From Paramesorhizobium endophyticum (GTDB taxonomy: Bacteria; Pseudomonadota; Alphaproteobacteria; Rhizobiales; Rhizobiaceae), in contig NZ_BMHH01000006.1 of assembly GCF_014640615.1 (NCBI RefSeq), positions 124,001 through 188,000 on the forward strand: 64,000 nt of DNA. The letters run 5' to 3'. Positions 55,513 to 64,000 of the stretch are shown here, in pieces (positions within the stretch are counted from its first letter, which is position 1; each line of letters starts with the position of its first letter). The position numbers and the translations under genes are program-made. The notes under the pieces were generated by a model. That model was not told the origin of the DNA and did no database searches. It saw nothing but the letters and a program-made list of their open reading frames with translations.

Positions 55513-56796
55513 TCAAGCTGCCTGGGCGTTTGCAGGCTTAGCGATCAGTTTCTCGCCGTCATGTCCGGTGATGCGGCGTTCGATGATGGTGCCCGGCTCG
55601 CCGCCGTCGAGCGCGGTGAGAGTAAACCCGTCGGTGCGGCCCAGCCCTTCGCGCTCCACCAATATTTTCTGCACGGTGCCCTGAAGCTTATCGAGGTGCG
55701 CGGCATAGGCGCGGTCGCCTTCTGCGCGCAGCCGCGCGGCGCGTTCCTTCACCGTCTGGCGCGCCACCTGCGGCATCCGCGCGGCGGGGGTGCCCTCGCG
55801 GGGCGAGAAGGGGAAGACGTGCAGATGCGTCAGCCCGCATTCTTCCACGATATCAAGCGAGTTCTGGAACATCTCCTCGGTTTCGGTCGGGAAACCGGCG
55901 ATGATGTCGGCGCCGAAGACGATGTCGGGGCGGATCTGCCGTACCGTCTCGCAGAAGCGGATGGAATCGTCGCGCAGGTGCCGGCGCTTCATGCGCTTGA
56001 GGATCATGTTGTCGCCCGATTGCAGCGACAGATGCAGATGCGGCATCAGGCGCTTCTCACTCGCCAGCGCCTCCATCAGGTCGTCATCGGCCTCGATGGA
56101 ATCGATGGAGGAAAGGCGCAGGCGCTGGAGGTCCGGCACCTGGGAGAGGATGGTCTTGATAAGCTTGCCAAGGCGAGGAGTGCCCGGCAGATCGGGACCG
56201 TAGCTGGTCATATCGACGCCGGTCAGCACCACCTCCAGATAGCCATTGCCGACGAGGCGCTTCACCTGCTCCACCACCGCGCCCATCGGCACGGAGCGGG
56301 AATTGCCGCGGCCATAGGGGATGATGCAGAAGGTGCAGCGATGGTCGCAGCCATTCTGAACCTGCACGAAGGCGCGGGCGCGGCCCTCTATGGCGTCTAC
56401 CATGTGGCTCGCGGTCTCGCGCACTTCCATGATGTCGTTGACGCGGACCTTTTCGAACTGGTTCACTCCGAAATCCGGCAGCATGCGGTAGGAGTTGGCT
56501 TTCAGCTTTTCTTCATTGCCGAGAACGAGGTCGACCTCATCCATGGATGCGAAATCGTCCGCGCCGGTCTGCGCGGCGCAGCCGGTGACGATGATGCGCG
56601 CCTTGGGGTTCTCGCGTCGTGCCTTGCGGATCGCCTGCCGCGCCTGCCGTACGGCCTCGCTGGTGACGGCGCAGGTGTTGAAGACGATGGCGCCGCCTTC
56701 GACCTGCCCCAGACCCGCTGCGTCGGCCTCCCGCTTCATCACCTCGGATTCGTAGGTGTTGAGGCGGCAGCCGAAGGTGACGATCTCGACGGCCAT
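55513..56796 (-). CDS. mtaB: tRNA t6A37 methylthiotransferase MtaB
   Basis: A 427-residue radical-SAM enzyme that adds a methylthio group to t6A37 of ANN-decoding tRNAs. The N-terminal UPF0004 domain holds three cysteines (TFGCRLN; NTCAVTS; GCAAQTG). The radical-SAM cluster is the CxxxCxxC in CDHRCTFCIIPYGRG, with the R-S-V-P after it. A C-terminal TRAM domain (about 360-420, VQKILVEREGLGRTDGFTLTAL) binds RNA. The short family (about 420-430 aa) and the GCRLN opening distinguish it from MiaB. Overlaps dapF by one base. Confidence 0.95.
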   Translation of the reverse strand: MAVEIVTFGCRLNTYESEVMKREADAAGLGQVEGGAIVFNTCAVTSEAVRQARQAIRKARRENPKARIIVTGCAAQTGADDFASMDEVDLVLGNEEKLKANSYRMLPDFGVNQFEKVRVNDIMEVRETASHMVDAIEGRARAFVQVQNGCDHRCTFCIIPYGRGNSRSVPMGAVVEQVKRLVGNGYLEVVLTGVDMTSYGPDLPGTPRLGKLIKTILSQVPDLQRLRLSSIDSIEADDDLMEALASEKRLMPHLHLSLQSGDNMILKRMKRRHLRDDSIRFCETVRQIRPDIVFGADIIAGFPTETEEMFQNSLDIVEECGLTHLHVFPFSPREGTPAARMPQVARQTVKERAARLRAEGDRAYAAHLDKLQGTVQKILVEREGLGRTDGFTLTALDGGEPGTIIERRITGHDGEKLIAKPANAQAA

Positions 56797-57695
56797 TATG
56801 CGCTACCCCGCTCGGCCATCTGGAGGGGGACGTTGGAACTCCATTCGCCCGTGGCGGGGTCGAAACGTCCGGAGAATTCAAACTCCGCCGGGCCGGTCAT
56901 CAGCACATGATCATCCTTGCGCCATTCGATCTCCAGCGAGCCGCCGGGAACGGTAACGGTGACGCTGCGGCTGGTCCGCCCGGTGCGCGCAGCGCTGACG
57001 GCGGCGGCGCAGGCGGCGGAACCACAGGCGCGGGTGAGGCCCGCGCTGCGCTCCCAGGTGCGCAAGGTCAGCGCATCGTTCGCCGTGACCTCAGCAATGG
57101 AGATATTGGCGCGCTCGGGGAAGATCGGGTGGTTTTCCAGGAGCGGGCCGAATTTTTCGAGTTCATAGGACCAGACGTCGCGCTCGACCCAGAAAATCGC
57201 GTGCGGATTGCCCATGGAGGCGACGGAAGGCGAATGCAGCACGGGCGCGTCGATGGGACCGACCTGCAATTCGATCCGGCGCGTATCGGCGAATTCCTCG
57301 GCAAGCGGGATTTCCTGCCAGCCGAAACGCGGCTTGCCCATATCTACGGTGATGAGCCCATCGGAGCGTTCTTCAGCTGTCAGGATTCCTGCCAGGGTCT
57401 CGAAGGTGAAGCGGTCGTGCCCGGTTTCAGCGCCAAGCGCCTGCACGACGCAGCGCATGCCATTGCCGCAGGCCTGGGCGAGCGTGCCGTCGCAATTGAT
57501 GATCTCGATATAGTAATTGGTATCCGGTGTGCGCGGATCGTGAATGGCCATGATCTGGTCGAACTTCGTCGCCGGGTGACGCGCGAGCGCTATGGCCGCC
57601 GCCGGAGCGATACGGTCGCCGCGCCCGCGCATGTCGGCAACGATGATCTCGTTGCCCAGTCCGTTCATCCTGGCAAAAGCCGCCTGTACGCCCAT
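56796..57695 (-). CDS. dapF: Diaminopimelate epimerase
   Basis: A 299-residue cofactor-free epimerase converting LL- to meso-diaminopimelate for peptidoglycan and lysine. The two catalytic cysteines are in [16 protein letters not shown] (first, in A-C-G-N-G) and [14 protein letters not shown] (second). [18 protein letters not shown] is the family start. The enzyme acts downstream of the asd product (asd at 18.7 kb). First gene of the operon running to gloB. Start [12 protein letters not shown] at 57695. Confidence 0.97.
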   Translation of the reverse strand: MGVQAAFARMNGLGNEIIVADMRGRGDRIAPAAAIALARHPATKFDQIMAIHDPRTPDTNYYIEIINCDGTLAQACGNGMRCVVQALGAETGHDRFTFETLAGILTAEERSDGLITVDMGKPRFGWQEIPLAEEFADTRRIELQVGPIDAPVLHSPSVASMGNPHAIFWVERDVWSYELEKFGPLLENHPIFPERANISIAEVTANDALTLRTWERSAGLTRACGSAACAAAVSAARTGRTSRSVTVTVPGGSLEIEWRKDDHVLMTGPAEFEFSGRFDPATGEWSSNVPLQMAERGSA

Positions 57696-57797
57696 GGCTC
57701 TTCGCTATGGTCCCATATTGTTGCGAATAATGGGACTATATGGCGGAATTGGCGGCCAATTGCCAGACTCTCATTCCGGACATGGTTTCAGGCGCCA

Positions 57798-57962
57798 TCA
57801 CCGGGGGATGAAGCCGCCGAAGAGGACCGCGAGCAGGAGCAGGATAAGGCCGACGAAAATCAGCAGCCTGACGCCGGTCGCGGCGACTCCGGCAATGCCG
57901 TGAAAACCCAAAAAGCTGGCGATGACCGCCACGACGAAAAGAACGATAATCCAATGCAGCAT
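57798..57962 (-). CDS. DUF1328 (UPF0391) small membrane protein
   Basis: A 54-residue gene: MLHWIIVLFVVAVIASFLGF, then GIAGVAATGVRLLIFVGLIL and LLLLAVLFGGFIPR. Both halves are membrane-spanning, with the H-W-I and G-I-A-G motifs of the DUF1328/UPF0391 family, which is common in Proteobacteria and often stress-induced. AAGGGG lies 9 bp before the ATG. It stands alone between dapF (same strand) and omp19 (opposite strand); function unknown. Confidence 0.88.
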   Translation of the reverse strand: MLHWIIVLFVVAVIASFLGFHGIAGVAATGVRLLIFVGLILLLLAVLFGGFIPR

Positions 57963-58300
57963 AATTCAGTCCCCTTCCAGCGGTTTTAATCGGTAGTACA
58001 GTTCTTCAATGATTGAAGTCCGTTCCGGTTCCGCTTTGCTGGCTCACGGCAGAGGAAGGGTGTGACATCCTTGCCCCAGTCATGGAGTTTTTTCGGCTGA
58101 AATGCGGGGCCGGGGAGGCCATGGCGGCGAAAAACTGCACGCGTGGTTGCATTTTCGACAACATCGCCATTTTATCACCATGGCTTTAGTCGCATGGTCT
58201 TTTCCGAAAAGTCTCCAACTTTTCGGGACATGCTCTGGAATATTGATTGACCAAAGGCAGTGCCGGGAATACGAGGCCCGCCTGCGCAGAGGAGATAGTG
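57963..58300. other. Intergenic region upstream of omp19
   Basis: 338 bp between divergent genes. It contains the palindrome at 58192-58233. The remainder is moderately GC-rich, without ORF or RNA gene that I can support. A good ribosome site (AGGAGA) precedes the omp19 start. Confidence 0.35.
58192..58233. repeat. Palindromic element, GCATGATC family (P1)
   Basis: Arms GCATGGTC...CCGAAAAGT and ACTTTTCGGGACATGC with a short centre. Nearly identical elements occur at 58920-58962 and 61584-61627, so it is a dispersed repeat. Confidence 0.8.
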
Positions 58301-58864
58301 ATGGAGATTTCAAGAACGAGGGGAATTTCGAAGGCGGGGCTGATGAGCCTTGCGGCGGTCGCCATTCTTGCTACTGGCTGCCAGAGCGAGCGGATGGGCA
58401 ATCTCGACACCGTTTCGCCGCCCCCTCCGCCGCCGCCCTTGCGGGCCGCGCCCACCGGCAATGTGCAGCAGAGCGCTCTGCCTGCGCCGGGCGCCTCGCA
58501 ATTTCCGGCTCCGCCCTCCGGCCCGCAGGGCGCGGCTCCCGGCGAAGGCACGCAGATGGCCAGCCTGCCGCCCGAAACAGCGCCGGAACTGACGCCCGGC
58601 AAGGTTGCCGGCGTCTGGACGGCTTCGATTGCGGGGCAGACCTGCAAGATCGCGACGCCACAGACGAAATTCGGCCAAGGCTATCGCGCCGGTCCGCTGA
58701 AATGCCCGGCGGAACTGGCCAGTCTCGGTTCCTGGATGGTCAACGGCAAGCAGCTCGCCCTCTATGACAAATCCGGCGGTACGGTGGCGACGCTCTATTC
58801 GTCCAGCGACGGCCGTTTCGACGGGCAGACCTCCAGCGGCCAAGCTATCAGCCTCTCGCGTTAG
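58301..58864 (+). CDS. omp19: Outer-membrane lipoprotein Omp19 (protease-inhibitor fold)
   Basis: A 187-residue homologue of Brucella Omp19. The signal peptide MEISRTRGISKAGLMSLAAV ends in a lipobox ATGC with lipidated Cys27. Then comes a proline-rich linker (VSPPPPPPPLRAAP) and a C-terminal beta-barrel of the alkaline-proteinase-inhibitor (Inh/AprI) type: LTPGKVAGVWTASIAGQTCKIATPQTK, GQGYRAGPLKCP, LYDKSGGTVATLYSS, with the Cys pair C-K-I and K-C-P. In Brucella Omp19 inhibits host proteases. The N-terminal linker differs from the Brucella protein, but the fold is clearly shared. Start at 58301 with AGGAGA. Confidence 0.94.
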   Translation: MEISRTRGISKAGLMSLAAVAILATGCQSERMGNLDTVSPPPPPPPLRAAPTGNVQQSALPAPGASQFPAPPSGPQGAAPGEGTQMASLPPETAPELTPGKVAGVWTASIAGQTCKIATPQTKFGQGYRAGPLKCPAELASLGSWMVNGKQLALYDKSGGTVATLYSSSDGRFDGQTSSGQAISLSR

Positions 58865-58919
58865 AGCGCTATTCGCTCCGATGGTATCAGAGCGGCAATC
58901 TAACTATTCGTTTTAGGCC

Positions 58920-58962
58920 GCATGATCTTATCCGAAAAGTCTGCAACTTTTCGGGATCATGC
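58920..58962. repeat. Palindromic element, GCATGATC family (P2)
   Basis: Arms GCATGATCTTATCCGAAAAG and CTTTTCGGGATCATGC around TCTGCAA; same family as 58192-58233 and 61584-61627. Sits 25 bp before the zapE start. Confidence 0.85.
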
Positions 58963-58987
58963 TCTAATCAATATCGGCGGAACGGAA

Positions 58988-60175
58988 ATGTCTTTTGACC
59001 AGAAGCTGAAGGCGTTTCCGTCTGTCCGCGAGCGTTATGATGCGCTGGCCTCCGCCGGGGAAATCGATCCGGATGCGGCCCAGCGGGCGCTGGCGGGCCG
59101 ATTCGACCGGCTGATCGAGGAGATCGGCGAAAAGCGCCTCTCCAAGAAGACGAGCGCGCTTGGCTGGCTGTTCGCGCGCAAGGCGGCGAACCGTGAGCCA
59201 GTCAAAGGCCTCTATGTCTATGGCGAGGTCGGGCGCGGCAAGACCATGCTCATGGACATGTTCTACGGGCTGGTGCCGGTGAAGCGGAAGCGCCGCGCGC
59301 ATTTCAACGATTTTCTAGCCGATGTGCACGAGCGCATCCATGCCCACCGGCAGGCGTTCAAGCGCGGCGAGACGAAGCAGGAAGACCCGATCCCGCCGGT
59401 CGCCGATGCCTTGGCGGAAGCGGCATGGGTGCTCTGTTTCGACGAGTTCACGGTGACCGATATCGCCGATGCGATGATCCTGTCGCGGCTCTTCAGCGCG
59501 CTGTTCGAGCGCGGCGTGGTGCTGGTGGCGACGTCGAATGTCGCGCCCGATAATCTCTATCGCGACGGGCTTAACCGCCAGCTCTTCCTGTCTTTCATCG
59601 ATTTGCTGAAGACCCATGTGGATGTCGTCAATCTCGACGCCCGCACGGATTACCGGCTGGAAAAGCTCAACCGCCAGCCGGTCTATGTGACGCCGCTGGG
59701 AGATGAGGCGAAGCGCCAGGTGGACGCGGCGTGGGCTGTGGCCACTGACGGCGCGAAGGAGCATTCTGACGTTCTGGTCGTGAAAGGGCATGAGGTGGCA
59801 GTGCCGCGCGCGGCGGGAAGCGCGGCGCGTTTCTCCTTCGGCGACCTCTGCACCAAACCGCTCGGCGCGTCGGACTACATAGCGGTGGTCAGGCGCTATC
59901 ACACGATCTTTATCGATGATGTGCCGGTGCTCGATTATTCGCGCCGCAATGAGGCGAAGCGGTTTATTCTGCTGATCGATACGCTCTACGACCATCACGC
60001 CCGGCTGGTAATCTCGGCGGAAGCGATGCCGGACAAGCTCTATTCCGCGCCATCGGGCACCGAAGTCTTCGAGTTCGACCGCACTGCGTCACGCTTGTTT
60101 GAGATGCAGAGCGAGGAGTATTTGCGGGACGCGGAGGTGGGGGATCCGCGGGTGGTTGCCGAGGGTGCGGCTTGA
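58988..60175 (+). CDS. zapE: ZapE/AFG1-family ATPase
   Basis: A 395-residue AAA-type ATPase. Start MSFDQKLKAFPSVRERYDAL at 58988. Walker A GEVGRGKT at 79-86, Walker B LCFDEFTVTDIADAMIL, sensor/motif VLVATSNVAPDNLYRDGLNRQLFLSFI, and C-terminal LISAEAMPDKLY-type VISAEAMPDKLYSA, all of the AFG1/ZapE family. In E. coli ZapE modulates FtsZ; in mitochondria AFG1 relates to respiratory-complex turnover. It lies between omp19 and mdh as in Brucella relatives (from memory). Confidence 0.95.
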   Translation: MSFDQKLKAFPSVRERYDALASAGEIDPDAAQRALAGRFDRLIEEIGEKRLSKKTSALGWLFARKAANREPVKGLYVYGEVGRGKTMLMDMFYGLVPVKRKRRAHFNDFLADVHERIHAHRQAFKRGETKQEDPIPPVADALAEAAWVLCFDEFTVTDIADAMILSRLFSALFERGVVLVATSNVAPDNLYRDGLNRQLFLSFIDLLKTHVDVVNLDARTDYRLEKLNRQPVYVTPLGDEAKRQVDAAWAVATDGAKEHSDVLVVKGHEVAVPRAAGSAARFSFGDLCTKPLGASDYIAVVRRYHTIFIDDVPVLDYSRRNEAKRFILLIDTLYDHHARLVISAEAMPDKLYSAPSGTEVFEFDRTASRLFEMQSEEYLRDAEVGDPRVVAEGAA

Positions 60176-61511
<1,336 letters not shown>

Positions 61512-61517
61512 AAATTC

Positions 61518-61549
61518 AACCGATCGTGATCTTACCATCACGATCGGTT
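61518..61549 (+). terminator. Hairpin after mdh (terminator or attenuator)
   Basis: A perfect 13 bp stem (61518-61530 with 61537-61549) with loop CTTACC, 7 bp past the mdh stop. No T tract follows, so termination may be partial and sucC may be read through. Confidence 0.55.
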
Positions 61550-61583
61550 CACCATCATCTGGATATGTTCCGCGTGTTTTATC

Positions 61584-61627
61584 GCATGATCTTATCCGAG
61601 AAAGTCTGCAACTTTTCGGGATCATGC
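61584..61627. repeat. Palindromic element, GCATGATC family (P3)
   Basis: Arms GCATGATCTTATCCGAGAAA and CTTTTCGGGATCATGC; one extra base in the left arm compared with the element at 58920. Lies between mdh and sucC. Confidence 0.85.
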
Positions 61628-61664
61628 CGAAGCCCGCGCCAGCCATCCGACAAAGGACATCCGT

Positions 61665-62861
<1,197 letters not shown>

Positions 62862-62865
62862 TCCC

Positions 62866-63237
62866 ATGCCACCCCGGAAAATCAATCTGCTCGAGGCGGC
62901 GGACAATAGCATCGACAAGGTGTTCGATCCTCATGTCGCCGGCGACGTGAATGATTCCCAGGTGAAGGTCGCAAAATTTGGCGAGGTTTTCGATTGGCAT
63001 GCGCACGAAAACGAGGATGAAGGCTTCCTCGTGCTTCGTGGGCGGATCGCGATCGATTTCCGGGATGGTTCCGTCGAGCTCGGTGAGGGCGAATTCCTTG
63101 TCGTGCCAAAAGCGGTTGAACACCGTCCGCGTTCGCTGACCAATGAACCCGTGGTCCTGATGTTCGAGCCGGCCACGACCCTTAATACAGGCAACGCCAA
63201 GAGTGACCTTACCGTCACCGAGCTGAAGCGGCTGTAG
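62866..63237 (+). CDS. Cupin-domain protein between sucC and sucD
   Basis: A 123-residue single-domain cupin: [27 protein letters not shown] (motif 1 with H-x-H and E ligands) and [20 protein letters not shown] (motif 2 with the last His). It starts 4 bp after the sucC stop with GGAGGC, so it is certainly part of the suc transcript. Metal-binding residues (H, H, E, H) are all present. Cupins of this kind span many functions (isomerases, dioxygenases, sensors); none can be assigned. sucD follows 9 bp downstream. Confidence 0.9.
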   Translation: MPPRKINLLEAADNSIDKVFDPHVAGDVNDSQVKVAKFGEVFDWHAHENEDEGFLVLRGRIAIDFRDGSVELGEGEFLVVPKAVEHRPRSLTNEPVVLMFEPATTLNTGNAKSDLTVTELKRL

Positions 63238-63246
63238 GAGATAGAA

Positions 63247-64000
63247 TTGTCAATACTCGTCAACAAGGACACCAAGGTCCTCGTGCAGGGCCTCACCGGC
63301 AAGACCGGCACCTTCCACACCGAACAGGCGCTGGCCTATTACGGCACGCAGATGGTCGGCGGCATCAATCCGAAGAAGGGTGGCGAAACCTGGACCGGGT
63401 CGAAGGGCGAAAGCCTGCCGATCTTCGCGACCGTTGCGGAAGGCAAGGAAGCGACCGGCGCGAATGCATCGGTCATCTATGTGCCGCCCGCAGGCGCGGC
63501 GGCCGCGATCATCGAGGCGATCGAGGCGGAAATTCCGCTGATCGTCTGCATCACCGAGGGCATCCCTGTCATGGACATGGTGCAGGTGAAAGCGAAGCTC
63601 GACAAGTCGAAGTCGCGCCTTCTCGGGCCGAACTGCCCCGGCGTCCTGACCCCGGAAGAGTGCAAGATCGGCATCATGCCGGGCAATATCTTCAAGAAGG
63701 GCTCGGTGGGTGTTGTTTCTCGCTCCGGCACCCTTACCTATGAGGCAGTGTTCCAGACGTCGAACGAAGGCCTCGGCCAGACGACGGCGGTGGGCATTGG
63801 CGGCGACCCGGTCAAGGGCACGGAATTCATCGACATCCTCGAGATGTTCCTGGCCGATGACGAAACCAAGTCGATCGTGATGATCGGCGAAATCGGCGGC
63901 TCGGCGGAAGAAGACGCGGCGCAGTTCCTCAAGGACGAGGCCAAGCGCGGACGGAAGAAGCCGATGGTCGGCTTCATCGCCGGACGCACCGCCCCTCCGG
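63247..64000 (+). CDS. sucD: Succinyl-CoA ligase (ADP-forming) alpha subunit, 3' end off window
   Basis: About 251 residues of a ~300-residue protein are visible, read from a TTG at 63247 with GGAG 6 bp upstream, giving [33 protein letters not shown]. The CoA-binding domain has [32 protein letters not shown]; the ligase domain has [37 protein letters not shown] and [14 protein letters not shown]. The active-site His region (about residue 250) lies at or beyond the right edge. Frame is open to the last base. Confidence 0.97.
   Translation, partial: MSILVNKDTKVLVQGLTGKTGTFHTEQALAYYGTQMVGGINPKKGGETWTGSKGESLPIFATVAEGKEATGANASVIYVPPAGAAAAIIEAIEAEIPLIVCITEGIPVMDMVQVKAKLDKSKSRLLGPNCPGVLTPEECKIGIMPGNIFKKGSVGVVSRSGTLTYEAVFQTSNEGLGQTTAVGIGGDPVKGTEFIDILEMFLADDETKSIVMIGEIGGSAEEDAAQFLKDEAKRGRKKPMVGFIAGRTAPP

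Overview
The window is a chromosomal segment of an alphaproteobacterium of the Brucella/Ochrobactrum branch (Brucellaceae, Hyphomicrobiales). The main evidence is a clear homologue of the Brucella lipoprotein Omp19 lying just upstream of zapE-mdh-sucC-sucD, the gene order dapF-mtaB-ftsY-yciB-gloB, and several dispersed palindromic intergenic elements of the kind seen in Rhizobiales (RIME-like). The core DNA is GC-rich with strong third-position bias, so antisense and frame-shifted shadow ORFs are abundant. I assign family only, not species.

Layout. 1-7.1 kb: two tandem type Va autotransporters; the first is cut by the window edge, and the second carries a stalk of Cys-Pro-rich polyproline repeats. 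7.1-25.4 kb: tRNA-Ala(CGC), yggT/yggU, ppa, a GNAT, typA, mgtE, an M3 peptidase, ada, an MHS-type transporter with a large periplasmic insert, asd, a zincin-like gene, leuD, leuB, a Trm112-like gene, a Lon-N-like gene, a YbbN-like thioredoxin and a ProXp-type editing protein, ending at tRNA-Gly(GCC).

25.4-34.9 kb: a 9.4 kb integrated element inside the tRNA-Gly 3' end, bounded by a 50 bp perfect direct repeat (25418-25467 and 34851-34900). It has a tyrosine integrase, a prim-pol/ATPase replication protein translationally coupled to a small HTH (AlpA/excisionase-like) protein, an XRE regulator with a candidate operator, and cargo. The most notable cargo is a two-gene cassette at the far end: a TIR-domain protein with an unassigned C-terminal domain, followed 8 bp later by a small unassigned protein. 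It is the best candidate in the window for an undescribed (probably anti-phage) system.

34.9-43.6 kb: nudK-like and GNAT genes, a four-gene overlapping operon under an ArsR-type regulator, a zinc alcohol dehydrogenase, a CPBP protease, and a surface-polysaccharide group (acyltransferase, BcsL/CelD-like GNAT, flippase). 43.7-64 kb: housekeeping: secA, a periplasmic parvulin, argJ, GNAT-mutT, a methyltransferase, comF, the dapF-mtaB-ftsY-yciB-gloB operon, a 54-aa DUF1328 membrane protein, omp19, zapE, mdh, sucC, a cupin gene inserted between sucC and sucD, and sucD running off the right edge.

Functionally the flanks are ordinary central metabolism, amino-acid biosynthesis (asd, leuB, leuD, argJ, dapF), protein export (secA, ftsY, parvulin) and envelope genes. 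The accessory interest lies in the island, the autotransporters, the transporter insert and the mosaic repeats.
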